A stretch of 64,000 nt of DNA from Modestobacter altitudinis (GCF_005930475.1 NZ_SJEW01000017.1:1-64000), one strand, 5' to 3'; shown: positions 26,653 to 37,254, counted from the stretch's first letter. A program made the numbers and translations. The notes: generated by a model from the sequence alone, not told the origin.

Positions 26653-27585
26653 TCAGCGGGGGAGCGCCGCGAGCTCGGCCGCGATCTGCCCGGCGAGCTC
26701 GGCGTTGCGGAGCACCAGCCGCACGTTGACCTCCAGGCTGGCGCCGCCGCTGGCGTCGTGCAGGTGGCCGAGGACGAACGGGGTGACGTCCTTCCCGCGG
26801 GCCCCGGCGGCGTCCGCGGCGGCGAGCGCGTCGGCGATCACCCGGTCGTGCAGCTCGGCGTCCAGCTGCTGGTCCACCGGCAGCGGGTTCGCCACGACGA
26901 CCGCTCCGGGCGCCAGTCCGCGGCGGGCGGCGAACACCCGGGCTGCCTCGGCCGGCGTCTCGACCGACCAGTCGACCGCGGACCCGGAGTCGGCCACGTA
27001 GAAGCCGGGGAATCGCAGCGTCCGGTAGCCGACGACGGTCACCGACAGCGACTCCAGCCGCTCCAGGGTGGCCGGGACGTCGAGGATCGACTTCACACCC
27101 GCGCAGACCACGACCAGGGAGGTGCGGGACAGCGCGGTCAGGTCGGCGGACTCGTCGAAGGTGTCGCCGGCGTGCCGGTGGACCCCGCCCAGGCCGCCGG
27201 TGGCGAACACGCCGATCCCGGCGCGCTCGGCCAGCAGTGCGGTGCTGGAGACGGTGGTGGCACCGCTGCGGCCCAGCGCCGCGGCGATCGGCAGGTCCCG
27301 GACGCCGAGCTTGGCCAGCTCCGGGTCGGCGCAGACCCGGTCGACCTCCTCCGCGGTGAGCCCGACGTGCGGGACCCCGTCCAGGACGGCGATCGAGGCC
27401 GGCACCGCACCGCCGGCCCGGACGGCGTCCTCCACCTGGTCGGCGGCCGCGCGGTTCTCCGGGCGGGGCAGCCCGTGGGCGAGCAGCGTGCTCTCCAGCG
27501 CCACGACCGGCCGGCCGGCCGACAGCGCGTCGGCCACCTCGGGGGAGAGGACGGGAACGGCGAGGTCGGGATGGGAGTTCTGCAC
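26653..27585 (-). CDS. psuG: Pseudouridine-5'-phosphate glycosidase
   Basis: A 310-residue PsuG/IndA-family enzyme that cleaves the C-C glycosidic bond of pseudouridine 5'-phosphate. The family N-terminus VVALESTLLAHGLPRPEN, the GGLGGVHRHA loop and the SSTALLAERAGI region are present, and the C-terminal NPLP and NVRLVLRNA segments match. It forms a pair with the PfkB kinase downstream, giving a complete route from pseudouridine to uracil and ribose 5-phosphate. Start GTG at 27585, with a weak ribosome-binding site. Confidence 0.92.
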   Translation of the reverse strand: MQNSHPDLAVPVLSPEVADALSAGRPVVALESTLLAHGLPRPENRAAADQVEDAVRAGGAVPASIAVLDGVPHVGLTAEEVDRVCADPELAKLGVRDLPIAAALGRSGATTVSSTALLAERAGIGVFATGGLGGVHRHAGDTFDESADLTALSRTSLVVVCAGVKSILDVPATLERLESLSVTVVGYRTLRFPGFYVADSGSAVDWSVETPAEAARVFAARRGLAPGAVVVANPLPVDQQLDAELHDRVIADALAAADAAGARGKDVTPFVLGHLHDASGGASLEVNVRLVLRNAELAGQIAAELAALPR

Positions 27586-27654
27586 CCTGTCATCATGGTG
27601 GGCGGTCCGCGGGCGACCGGTCACCGGTCCCGCACCCCGAACCAGGGAGCAGAC

Positions 27655-27885
27655 GTGAGCAGCAGCGACATCCTCGAGCGGCCGGACGTCCGGGACGCCG
27701 ACACCGGCAGCGCCAACGAGGTCTTCCACTACGTGAAGAAGAACAAGATCGCCGAAAGCGCGGTCATGGGCACCATGGTCGAGGCGCTCTGCGGCGAGGT
27801 CTTCCCGGTCACCAAGACCCCCAAGCCCGGCAGCCCGGTGTGCCCGGCCTGCAAGGAGGTCTACAACCAGCTCAAGAAGGGCTGA
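27655..27885 (+). CDS. DUF3039 protein
   Basis: A 76-residue protein of the DUF3039 family, small and strongly conserved in actinobacteria. It has HYVKKNKIAESAVMGTMVEALCGE and a CPAC pair near the C-terminus; together with the earlier cysteine these may bind zinc. The GTG start follows a GGGAG site. Function unknown. Confidence 0.88.
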   Translation: MSSSDILERPDVRDADTGSANEVFHYVKKNKIAESAVMGTMVEALCGEVFPVTKTPKPGSPVCPACKEVYNQLKKG

Positions 27886-28253
27886 GCTGCGCACAGGGTC
27901 GATCTGATCGGCCGTGCGTCGCTCTTGCCCCCTGAGCGGCCCACCATGAGTCATCACGGCCGTCTCGTCGGCGCGGTCGAACTGGGCAGCGTTCCCGGGG
28001 GCCGCCTGCCCCGCCTTCCAGCCGCCACGCCGCCAGTCAGCGGCGAGGTACGCCATCAGTTGACGGTTCTGCGCGCTGACGAGGACGGCTCGCATGGCCG
28101 GGCGGATGAGTGCGGGCACTGCTCGTCGGATGGACGGGGCAGTGCCGTGCTCGCCCGTTCGTCGGGGCAGCTCTGACCACGTTCGGGGCAGCCCGTGCTC
28201 AGTCGTCCGGCTGTGGTCGTGCAGCTCGTCCCTACCCAGGTCACGCACTGCGG
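27886..28253. other. Intergenic stretch without a gene
   Basis: About 370 bases between DUF3039 and the amidohydrolase stop. No open frame here has a ribosome-binding site or recognisable domain. A short inverted repeat (GGCACTGC at 28115-28122 against 28139-28146) could terminate the amidohydrolase transcript. Confidence 0.4.
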
Positions 28254-29471
28254 TCATTCCGCGGTCGGGGAGCGCGATGCCGGGTGTCCGGCCCGCCACA
28301 CCTGCTCGATGGCCCGCGTCCCGGTGATGTCGTGCTCGGGGTCGCCTTGGACCAGGACGAGGTCGGCACGCATGCCCGGCGCGATGCCGCCTCGGTCGGT
28401 GAGGCCGAATGCCGCGGCGGGTGCACTCGTCGCGGCGGCCAGAGCTGCGGGCGGGGACAGGCCGGCCAGCACGAGCAGATGGAGTTCGTCGTGCAAGCTG
28501 GCGCCGTGGGCAGTGCCCGGGCTGGGCGCATCGGTGCCGGCGAGCAGGCGTAGGCCATTCCGCTGCAGCTGCGCGACCGCCGACATGGCGTGTGCCAGGT
28601 CGGCGCGCGCGCCCGGCCCGACGGGGAAGTCGAGCGTCAGCGAAGCCCGCTGACGCGGGTCCAGCGCCGAGCCGAGGTGGGGGTCTTCGGCCAGGGCGCG
28701 ACCGCGGCTGTGGCCCGAGCGGGCGGCGAGCGAGGTGAGTGTCGGGACCACGAACACGTTGCGGCGTACGGCTGCGTCGAGGAACTGGGCGGAGGGTGGT
28801 TCGTCGAAGAACAGGTGAGCCAGCCCATCGACGCCTGCTCCGACGGCGAGGAGTGCGTGCGCCTGGGTGAGGGTGTGCGCGACGACGAGCAGGTCCTGTG
28901 CGTGTGCCGCGGCGACCAGCGCCTCCACCGTGTCGGCGGTCAGCGTGGGGACGGCGTGCCCGGTGGTGGTGCCGTCCTCGAGGATCACCTTCAGGAAGTC
29001 AGAGCCCTCGGCGACCCGGGCCGCGACGAAGGCCTCGGCTTGCGCGGGTCCGGCAACGGTGGGGAACGGGGACAGGAGGCCTTGGGCGATGAGCCGGGTC
29101 GGATGCCCTCCCGGGGCGGTGGCGCCGATGCCGGCCGAGCGCAGATCGGCCGCGCTCGGGTCGCAGGATGCTTGCTGCACCAGCGCTCCTACGAGGGCGG
29201 GGTCGGCGAACATGTCCAGTTCTGTGGTGACCCCCGACCTCAGTGCCGACTGCAATGCGCCGGGGAAGACGTGCACGTGTGCGTCGATCAGGCCGGGCAG
29301 GACGGTGCCGCCTCGAGCGTCGACCACCGGTACGCCCGCCGGCGCGGTCAACCGGGAGTCGAGCGCGGCGACGCGCCCCTCGAGGACCAGGACGCATCCG
29401 GGGGGCAGGAATCGGTGGCCGTCGAAGAGCTTCGCTCCCACGATCAAGACGCTGTCCGGCCCGGGGTCCAC
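28254..29471 (-). CDS. Amidohydrolase family metal-dependent hydrolase
   Basis: A 405-residue TIM-barrel amidohydrolase of the imidazolonepropionase-like group. Metal ligands are visible: LPGLIDAHVHVF (HxH) near residue 65, a lysine in SDFLKVILED, later histidines in LLVVAHTLTQAHAL and GLAHLF, and the aspartate in LLAGTDAPSPG. Relatives hydrolyse cyclic amides, prolidase substrates or related compounds; the substrate cannot be predicted. The GTG at 29471 has AGGAAG upstream. It is single-gene, flanked by long non-coding gaps on both sides (368 and 243 bases), unlike its compact neighbourhood, and may be a recent acquisition. Confidence 0.85.
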   Translation of the reverse strand: MDPGPDSVLIVGAKLFDGHRFLPPGCVLVLEGRVAALDSRLTAPAGVPVVDARGGTVLPGLIDAHVHVFPGALQSALRSGVTTELDMFADPALVGALVQQASCDPSAADLRSAGIGATAPGGHPTRLIAQGLLSPFPTVAGPAQAEAFVAARVAEGSDFLKVILEDGTTTGHAVPTLTADTVEALVAAAHAQDLLVVAHTLTQAHALLAVGAGVDGLAHLFFDEPPSAQFLDAAVRRNVFVVPTLTSLAARSGHSRGRALAEDPHLGSALDPRQRASLTLDFPVGPGARADLAHAMSAVAQLQRNGLRLLAGTDAPSPGTAHGASLHDELHLLVLAGLSPPAALAAATSAPAAAFGLTDRGGIAPGMRADLVLVQGDPEHDITGTRAIEQVWRAGHPASRSPTAE

Positions 29472-29714
29472 GCCGCACTTCCTACTCCTCCTCCGAGCCG
29501 GTCGGCTCACCTCGCCGCGTGCGAGGAGTTCCCCTCGCGCCTCGCCGCGCCGGACATCGGGGAGCGCGCAGTACGAGTTCACGAGCGGCACCCCCGCGGC
29601 TCTGCCACGGCCACGTGCGGACCCGGACCGAGCCGCTGCCCGGGTCACCGACGGTGAGCCTCCGGCCCGCGCCGCTGGCCCCGAGCCGACTCTCAGCGGC
29701 GCCCGGGACTGACG

Positions 29715-30845
29715 TCAGTCCCGCAGCCCGAGCTTGTGCGCCTCCAGCTCGATCTTGGCGGCCCGGCGGGCCTGGCGGCGGGCGTCGTGGCGGCGGCGCT
29801 TCGCCGGCCATCGGGCCTCGATGGTGGCGTTGAGCTCGCCACCGAGCAGCAGCGCCATGCCGAGCAGGAAGCAGAACAGCAGGGCCGCGATGGGGGCGGC
29901 CAGTGCGCCGTAGGGCAGCGCCGTGGTGAGGATGTCGGCGACGTAACCGCGCAGCACGGTCGCCGCGATCACGAAGAAGACGACGGCGAAGATCGCGCCC
30001 GGCAGGTGCCGGTGCCAGGGGATCCGCCGGGGCAGCATCACGTGGTAGAAGCTCGTGAGCACCAGGACGAGCCCCACCACGACCACCGGCCAGTACACCG
30101 CGTTGACCAGCACCGTCGCGGTCCCCTGCCAGTGTGCGGGCAGCAGGTCGACCAGGGTCTCCCGGCCCAGCACCAGCAGGGGCAGGGTGAGGACGGCGGC
30201 CACCAGGCCGCAGATGAACAGCCACAGCGCCATCAGCCGGGTGGCGATCGGGCCGCGCACGTCGCGCTGGCCGTAGGCGATGACGCCGGTGTTGATGAAC
30301 GTGGCGGTCGCCGAGGACCCGGCCCACAGCGACACCAGGAAGCCCACGCTGACCACGTCGAGCCGACCCGAGTTGAGGATGTCGTCCAGGGTCGGCTGCA
30401 CCAGGTCGGCCACGACGCCGGGGGTGAGTGCCTCGGCGGAGGCGGTGACCAGCTGGTTCTCGATCTCGGCGACCTTGTCCGCGCCGATCCAGTCGCCCAG
30501 GTAGCCCAGCGAGCCCAGCAGCCCGATCAGCAGCGGCGGGACCGAGAGGACCTGCCAGAAGGCCGCCTCCGCGGACAACCCGAGGATCCGGTCCGACCAG
30601 GCCTTCGCCAGGCTGGCCCCGAGGACCTGCAGCGGCACCCGGATCGGTGCCGGCAGCCAGCTCAGCCGGCCGCGGCGGGCGGGCTGCGGACGTGCCTGCG
30701 CCGGGCCGTCCTCGGCGCGCGGTGCGGCGCCGTCGCCCCCGGTGCGCTCACCGGGGGGCGCCGCTGAGCTGCGTGGGACGGCGGAGGCCACAGCTCCAGT
30801 GTGCACGGCGGCCCTCGCGGACGGGCGCTCCTGACCTGCGGACAC
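29715..30845 (-). CDS. YihY/BrkB family membrane protein
   Basis: A 376-residue integral membrane protein with about six spans between residues 80 and 340, a cytoplasmic proline-rich N-terminus of 60 residues and a basic C-terminal tail (RRRHDARRQARRAAKIELEAHKLG). The block AAFWQVLSVPPLLIGLLG and the LWAGSSATATFINTG loop match the YihY/BrkB family, wrongly called ribonuclease BN in the past. The role is uncertain; envelope integrity has been suggested. A member (Rv2707) lies in the matching M. tuberculosis region. Confidence 0.88.
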   Translation of the reverse strand: MSAGQERPSARAAVHTGAVASAVPRSSAAPPGERTGGDGAAPRAEDGPAQARPQPARRGRLSWLPAPIRVPLQVLGASLAKAWSDRILGLSAEAAFWQVLSVPPLLIGLLGSLGYLGDWIGADKVAEIENQLVTASAEALTPGVVADLVQPTLDDILNSGRLDVVSVGFLVSLWAGSSATATFINTGVIAYGQRDVRGPIATRLMALWLFICGLVAAVLTLPLLVLGRETLVDLLPAHWQGTATVLVNAVYWPVVVVGLVLVLTSFYHVMLPRRIPWHRHLPGAIFAVVFFVIAATVLRGYVADILTTALPYGALAAPIAALLFCFLLGMALLLGGELNATIEARWPAKRRRHDARRQARRAAKIELEAHKLGLRD

Positions 30846-30868
30846 CCACCCGGAGGGGGGCGGTGGTC

Positions 30869-33058
30869 TCAGCGGCGTCGACGACGGGCGCGGGCGCGGA
30901 CGTCGTCAGCCGGCCGGCCACCGGGACGGCGTCCGGTCGGGGCCGCCGGGGCGGGGGTGCCCGCGGTGGCCGGCTGTCCCGCCGCCGGATCGGCCGGCGG
31001 GACGCAGGTGATGACCGCCTCGGCGGCGTAGTGGGTCTCGAAGTCCTCGCGGCGGAGCTCGGCCCCGGTGGCCGGGTCCTTGAACACCCGGGTGACGGTG
31101 ATGTCGAAGCCGGTCGAGCCCGACTGCGGGGTGCAGTTGCCGTCGTCGACCTTCTCCTGGACCGCCGGCTGCCGGAGGTTGCGGCGCGGCCCGCTGATCG
31201 ACTCGATCTCGTAGTGCTTGGTCCCCCAGAAGGTCACCGTCAGCGCACCGGGGACCCACTCGGTCTGCACGTAGATGCCGGTGTCGGTGTCGTTGCGCCA
31301 CTGCAGGTCGATCGCGCCCTCGTAGACCGTCGCCTCCCGGCCGGCCGGGTAGCGGCTGATGTAGAAGCTGTGCGGCTTGTGGTAGACGTCCTCGAGGCCG
31401 GCGAAGAAGACGGCGTTGAACATCGTCGTGGCGAACTGGCTGATCCCGCCGCCGACGGCCTGGGACAGCTCGCCGCCGCTGATGACCGCGGCCGGCACGT
31501 ACCCCTGCGCGGTGCCGCGGGGGCCGGTGAAGTCGTTGAGGCTGAAGGTCTCGCCCGGCTCGACCACCGCGCCGTCCACCTCCTCGGCGACCACCCGGAT
31601 GTTGGTCCCGCTGGCGGAGCTGGTGAAGTTGGTGGTGAAGGTGCTGACCTGCTCGGTGATGCCCAACGCCTGCGCCTGCTCGGTGGTGAACGCGGCGGGC
31701 ACCGGTCCGAGGGTCGGGGTCACCGAGCGGGGCGCCGGGTCGTCCAGCACGGGCAGCAGCTGGTCGGCCAGTTCGGCGGGGTCGATCCCCTGACCGTCGA
31801 CCGAGGGGACGATGGAGACCGAGTCCCCGGACACCTCGAAGCGGGCGTCCTGCGCGGGGGAGCCGAAGGCGGCGAAGTCCTCGCCCATGGCGGTCTGCAG
31901 CGCCGTCGGGTCGACCGCGACCGCGAGGCTGCCGTCGTCCTGGGGCGTGAACGTCAGCGACGCGGCGATCGCGGTCTCCGGGACGTCGACGGGGTCCGCT
32001 CCGCCGGTGCCCACGACGGTGACCGGGGCGGACAGCGCCGGGATGACCGTCTCGTCCAGCACGCGCTGGGCCTCGGCCCGCTCGACCTGCACCGGGGCGA
32101 CGGCGACGGGCAGGTCGACCGGGGCCGTGGGGTCGGCAGCGGAGGCGACCGCCGCGGTGATCGCGTCGACGGCTCCGTCCCGGTCCAGCGAGCGGCCCTC
32201 GACCGGCTCGACGAGGGAGGGCGTGGTGCCGTCCAGGGCGATCGTGGCGTCCACCGGGGTGCGGTCCACCGTGGTGGCCAGCTGCTCGACCTGGGCGTCC
32301 AGCGAGGTGCGGTCGACGGTCAGCACCGGGTCGACGGTGCGGTCGGAGAACAGCGAGGTGAGCCGGGTCCAGGGGTTGAGTGGCTGCTCGTCGACGGCGT
32401 CGACGGTGCCCGGCACGTCCAGCGCGATGCCGGCGGCCGGCGGGTGCAGCAGGCCCTCGACGTCGTCGGCGACCAGCGGGCGATCGGCGACGACCCGGGG
32501 CGCGAGGTCGCTCTCCAGCCGATCGGACGCCGCCGCGGGGGAGAGGTCGCCGAGCTCCAGGCCGGCGACGACCGTGCCGCGCGGGACGTGGTCGCCCGCG
32601 GCGAGCAGGTCGACGCCGTAGGCGGCCCCGAGCGCGAGGACCGCTGCGGCGGAGAGCAGCACTGCGCGGCGCCGCCACCAGGGCCTGCGGGGCGTCACCT
32701 CGGCCGACGGCGGTCCGGGAGGCCCGTCCCCGGTCCGGGAGTCGGTCGGGAGGGCCGCCACCGGGGTCCCGTCGGCGGGCAGGGCGTGGTCGTCGTGCGC
32801 CGGACCGATCACCTGGGTGTCCGAGGGGTCCCCGCCGGCACCGTCGGTCGCGGTGTCGTCGGCGACGGGCGGGATCAGCTGGGTGTCCGACGGCTCGGCG
32901 TCGGGTGCCTCGGTCGCCGGCGGCGCCGTCCGGCCGGACCCGGGTGCGGCGGGGCCGGACGACGGCGGCACCGGCGGGGCGTTGCGGCTCCGGCCGATGG
33001 TGCCGTCCGACTGCAGGCGCACCGTGTCGGCGGCGTCCCGGGGGGCGTCCTGCGGCAT
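30869..33058 (-). CDS. VanW family protein with peptidoglycan-binding-like domains
   Basis: A membrane-anchored cell-envelope protein of about 729 residues. A low-complexity cytoplasmic region leads to a basic stretch (PWWRRR) and one membrane helix near residue 130; outside lie repeated PG_binding_4-like domains and a VanW domain (FSLNDFTGPRGTAQGYVPAAVISGGEL and GGGISQFATTMFNAVFFAGL), then a proline-rich basic tail. VanW proteins occur with glycopeptide-resistance genes but their activity is unknown. The frame opens at 33178, but the ATG at 33058 is preferred: it has GGAG eight bases upstream, and the extra 40 codons would run through a strong hairpin that looks like the terminator of the gene before it. 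Confidence 0.85.
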   Translation of the reverse strand: MPQDAPRDAADTVRLQSDGTIGRSRNAPPVPPSSGPAAPGSGRTAPPATEAPDAEPSDTQLIPPVADDTATDGAGGDPSDTQVIGPAHDDHALPADGTPVAALPTDSRTGDGPPGPPSAEVTPRRPWWRRRAVLLSAAAVLALGAAYGVDLLAAGDHVPRGTVVAGLELGDLSPAAASDRLESDLAPRVVADRPLVADDVEGLLHPPAAGIALDVPGTVDAVDEQPLNPWTRLTSLFSDRTVDPVLTVDRTSLDAQVEQLATTVDRTPVDATIALDGTTPSLVEPVEGRSLDRDGAVDAITAAVASAADPTAPVDLPVAVAPVQVERAEAQRVLDETVIPALSAPVTVVGTGGADPVDVPETAIAASLTFTPQDDGSLAVAVDPTALQTAMGEDFAAFGSPAQDARFEVSGDSVSIVPSVDGQGIDPAELADQLLPVLDDPAPRSVTPTLGPVPAAFTTEQAQALGITEQVSTFTTNFTSSASGTNIRVVAEEVDGAVVEPGETFSLNDFTGPRGTAQGYVPAAVISGGELSQAVGGGISQFATTMFNAVFFAGLEDVYHKPHSFYISRYPAGREATVYEGAIDLQWRNDTDTGIYVQTEWVPGALTVTFWGTKHYEIESISGPRRNLRQPAVQEKVDDGNCTPQSGSTGFDITVTRVFKDPATGAELRREDFETHYAAEAVITCVPPADPAAGQPATAGTPAPAAPTGRRPGGRPADDVRARARRRRR

Positions 33059-33103
33059 CGATCGGTCTCCGGCTCGGGGGAGACCGGTGACCGGTCCCGG
33101 GAA

Positions 33104-33164
33104 CGACGAAGCCGCCGACTCCCCGTCCCCGCGGTGCGGGTCCGGAGTGTCGGCGGCTTCGTCG
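33104..33164 (-). terminator. Hairpin terminator of the DUF7455 gene
   Basis: A perfect 16-base inverted repeat (CGACGAAGCCGCCGAC at 33104-33119 against 33149-33164) with a further GC-rich stem in the 29-base loop. It lies 41 bases past the DUF7455 stop and upstream of the preferred VanW start. Confidence 0.65.
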
Positions 33165-33204
33165 GGTGAGGGCTTCATCGCTGGCGCGACGATAGTTGCC
33201 CCAC

Positions 33205-33432
33205 TCAGTCGGAGACGCGCGCCTCGCCGTCGGTGTCGATGATGTCGACGGCGATGTCGCGGAGCTTGCTGTCGTACTCGCGGGCGTGGTGCCCGCAGAA
33301 GACGAGGTCACTGCCGCTGGGGAGGACCACGCGCACCTTGGCCAGAGCACCGCAACGGTCGCAGTGGAAGGGAACGACGAGATCTTCGGTGGGCGGGGTC
33401 GTCGTCAGCGTCTGGGTCGTCATCTGGCTCAT
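33205..33432 (-). CDS. DUF7455 small zinc-ribbon-like protein
   Basis: A 75-residue protein with a Thr-rich start and a compact core with CDRCGA and VFCGHH, four metal-ligand candidates typical of a zinc ribbon. Equivalent short proteins lie beside sigA in many actinobacteria and are annotated DUF7455. The ATG at 33432 has a GAGAGCGAG upstream. Function unknown. Confidence 0.8.
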   Translation of the reverse strand: MSQMTTQTLTTTPPTEDLVVPFHCDRCGALAKVRVVLPSGSDLVFCGHHAREYDSKLRDIAVDIIDTDGEARVSD

Positions 33433-33777
33433 CACTCGCTCTCTACCGCACGGACCCGCGACTGCGGATCGGCCTCCTGCACAGCGCCAGGATGGCCCCT
33501 CGTGTTCCCGTTCCGGCCCTTGTTGTGCCTCGACGCGCGGAAAGAGATGCGGTCGTGACACGAACAGGAGCGGTGGAGCGGTTCAGCAGGGGACGTCACT
33601 GGTTCGGAACTGGGTCCGGGTGGTGCACGTGCTGTCTTGCGCGATCACCGGCCGGGCCGGCTGTGGGTCCGCTGCTGTTCTGACCTCGCCCACGCTACGC
33701 CGTCTACCCGACACGTGCCGTCGTACACAGCCGGGTCACCCATTGGGACCGCGATCGTCATCCAGCCGTCATTCGCA
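33433..33777. other. Intergenic region upstream of the DUF7455 gene
   Basis: About 345 bases between the DUF7455 start and the sigA terminator hairpin. No credible gene is seen on either strand. It should contain the DUF7455 promoter, which I could not place with confidence. Confidence 0.4.
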
Positions 33778-33811
33778 CAACGGCCGGCGCCCCGAGGGGC
33801 ACCGGCCGTTG
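33778..33811 (-). terminator. Hairpin downstream of sigA
   Basis: A ten-base perfect stem (CAACGGCCGG against CCGGCCGTTG) continuing, after one mismatch, into GCCCC/GGGGC. It lies about 75 bases past the sigA stop, beyond the two-stem repeat, and is a likely rho-independent terminator without a U-run, as is usual in high-GC actinobacteria. Confidence 0.6.
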
Positions 33812-33821
33812 GTGACGGTCT

Positions 33822-33884
33822 GGAACGGCCCCCTGCAGGGTCCCGCCGCGAGCTCGCGAGTGGCGGGGGGCAGGGGGTGTTTCC
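33822..33884 (-). repeat. Two-stem 3'-end palindrome, copy 2 (after sigA)
   Basis: It abuts the sigA stop codon at 33885. Read on the minus strand, in the sense of sigA, it matches copy 3 (after DUF4193) over nearly its whole length: outer stem CCCCCTGC/GCAGGGGG with GGAAAC and GTTCC ends, inner stem CCCGCC-type around TCGCGAGCTC. The orientation relative to the gene is the same as in the other copies. Confidence 0.75.
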
Positions 33885-35231
<1,347 letters not shown>

Positions 35232-35422
35232 TCAGGGTTCCTTCCCGTACAACTGCGGTGCGTTCCTCGAGGACCGTGTGGCCCGCGGGCAGCGGCCCCG
35301 GACCGCACCCGGCGCAGCGGCCCACCGCCACGCCCCGCGGGGTGACACACCGCGAGGTGTTTCACCGGGCTGGGATGGGGGGATGACTTGCTGGCTGGGG
35401 GTTGACGCGGTGGGGCTCCACC

Positions 35423-35450
35423 ATTGTAACGACGTGCAGGCGACGGTCCA
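35423..35450 (-). promoter_or_regulatory. Probable sigA promoter in the 310-base ppgK-sigA gap
   Basis: On the minus strand, -35 TGGACC (35450-35445) and -10 TACAAT (35428-35423) are 16 bases apart. The only other elements seen in the 35232-35541 gap are an overlapping plus-strand pair, TTGACG (35402-35407) and TGTAAC (35425-35430) with a 17-base spacer, and no gene. The site lies between ppgK and sigA, so sigA has its own promoter with a leader of roughly 180 bases. Confidence 0.45.
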
Positions 35451-35541
35451 CCGGTTCTGTGCCGGGAGCGACCCGGATGACACGCCCGCCACCTCCACCG
35501 GGGGAGGACGACGCCCGTCCCACCCCCGGTGCGGAGGCCGC

Positions 35542-36285
35542 TCACTGGCCGATGTGCTGCTCCGCGGCGAGTGCGGCACCGACGATGCCCGCGTCGTTCA
35601 GCAGCTCGGCAGGCACCACCCGGGTGCGGGTGGACAGCAGCGGCACCCACTTCTCCGACTTCTTGCTCACCCCGCCACCGACGATGATCAGGTCGGGCCA
35701 GATGCTCGCCTCGAGGGTGTCCAGGTAGCGGTCCACGCGCTTGGCCCACTGCGAGTAGCTGAGCTCCTCGCGCTCGCGGGCCGAGGCCGAGGCGCGCTTC
35801 TCCCCGTCGTGGCCGTCGACCTCGATGTGCCCGAACTCGGTGTTGGGCACCAGCGTGCCGTCGATGAACAGCGCGCTGCCGATGCCGGTGCCGAAGGTGA
35901 GCATGAGCACCAGGCCGCGCTCGCCCTTGCCGGCGCCGTAGGCCATCTCGGCGATCCCGGCCGCGTCGGCGTCGTTGAGCGTCTGCACGGTGCCCGGGAT
36001 CACCGCCTCCAGGCCCTTGGCCATGTCGGTGCCGATCCAGGACTTGTCCATGTTGGCGGCGGTGAACGTCACGCCGTGCTTCATCACCCCGGGATAGGTG
36101 ACCCCGATGCGCCCCTCCCAGCCGAACTGGCCGACGATGTCGGCCACCACGCCGTAGACCGGGTCGGGCAGCGCCGGCTGCGGCGTCGGGATGCGCACCC
36201 GATCACCGACCAGCTCGCCCTTGTCCAGGTCGACCACGCAACCCTTGATGCCGCTGCCACCGATGTCCACTCCGAAGCCCTGCAC
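35542..36285 (-). CDS. ppgK: Polyphosphate glucokinase
   Basis: A 247-residue ROK-family kinase that phosphorylates glucose with polyphosphate (and usually ATP). The phosphate-binding loop DIGGSGIKG is at residue 7, followed by TLNDADAAG with the catalytic aspartate, the second phosphate loop [11 protein letters not shown] and the polyphosphate-enzyme feature of a short C-terminal lobe without the ROK zinc site. Its place next to sigA and the inositol phosphatase gene is conserved in actinobacteria. Start GTG at 36285. Confidence 0.94.
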   Translation of the reverse strand: MQGFGVDIGGSGIKGCVVDLDKGELVGDRVRIPTPQPALPDPVYGVVADIVGQFGWEGRIGVTYPGVMKHGVTFTAANMDKSWIGTDMAKGLEAVIPGTVQTLNDADAAGIAEMAYGAGKGERGLVLMLTFGTGIGSALFIDGTLVPNTEFGHIEVDGHDGEKRASASAREREELSYSQWAKRVDRYLDTLEASIWPDLIIVGGGVSKKSEKWVPLLSTRTRVVPAELLNDAGIVGAALAAEQHIGQ

Positions 36286-36344
36286 GGAGGCAGGCTAGCG
36301 ACAGTCGCGACGTCCGGCGCGCAGGTCGGGCAGGATTCCTCTCC

Positions 36345-37175
36345 GTGATGACCTCCGGCGGCACCGCACCCGACCTGCACACCGAGCTGCTGGAGCTCGC
36401 CCGGGCCACCGCCGAGGAGGCCGCGGTGCTCGTCGGCGCAGGTCGCAGCACGGCCGCGGACCAGGTCGACACCAAGTCCAGCCCGGGCGACGTCGTCACC
36501 GCGGTGGACACCGCGAGCGAGGCGCTGATCGTGCGCCGGCTGACCGACGCCCGGCCCGACGACGGGGTGCTGGGCGAGGAGGGCGCCGCCCGGGAGGGCA
36601 CCAGCGGTGTCCGGTGGGTCGTCGACCCGATCGACGGGACGGTCAACTTCCTCTACGGGCTGCCCGCCTACGCCGTCTCCATCGCCGCCGAGGTCGACGG
36701 GCGCAGCGAGGTCGGTGTGGTGCTGAACGTGGCCACCGGGGAGCTGTTCACCGCTGTGCGCGGGCGGGGCGCCTGGCTGACCACACCCGGGGCCGCTCCG
36801 CAGCAGCTGCACGGCAGCGCGCCGCTGTCCTTGGAGCAGACGCTGGTGGCGACCGGTTTCGGGTACCGCGTCGAGCAGCGCCGGGCGCAGGGTGCGGTGG
36901 TGGCCCAGCTGCTGACCGAGGTGCGCGACATCCGCCGCAACGGCTGCGCCTCGCTGGACCTCTGCTCGGCCGCCGCCGGCCGGGTGGACGCCTACTACGA
37001 GCTGGACCTCAAGCCCTGGGACCACGCCGCCGGTGCCCTCGTCGCGGCCGAGGCCGGTCTGGTGGTCACCGGCACCGCGGGCCGGCCCTTCGCCGACCCG
37101 ATGGCGGTCGCCGCCGCCCCCACGATCGCCGAACGCCTCGTAGCCCTCCTCGAGCACCTGCATGAGGAGGAGTAG
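36345..37175 (+). CDS. suhB: Inositol monophosphatase family protein (SuhB-like)
   Basis: A 276-residue Mg-dependent phosphatase. Metal-site motifs are intact: GEEGA near residue 78, WVVDPIDGTVNF near residue 92 and the C-terminal PWDHAAGALVAAEAG. The family dephosphorylates inositol 1-phosphate, histidinol phosphate or related substrates. Its position beside ppgK and sigA matches suhB (Rv2701c) in M. tuberculosis. It starts with GTG at 36345 followed by ATG at 36348; either could be used. Confidence 0.9.
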   Translation: MMTSGGTAPDLHTELLELARATAEEAAVLVGAGRSTAADQVDTKSSPGDVVTAVDTASEALIVRRLTDARPDDGVLGEEGAAREGTSGVRWVVDPIDGTVNFLYGLPAYAVSIAAEVDGRSEVGVVLNVATGELFTAVRGRGAWLTTPGAAPQQLHGSAPLSLEQTLVATGFGYRVEQRRAQGAVVAQLLTEVRDIRRNGCASLDLCSAAAGRVDAYYELDLKPWDHAAGALVAAEAGLVVTGTAGRPFADPMAVAAAPTIAERLVALLEHLHEEE

Positions 37176-37254
37176 GCCGGACACGAGCTGAGTCGCGCAC
37201 GGGCTGAGCCGGGTACGGGTACGGATCCCCGTCCGCGAGGACGGTCCGCGGAGC

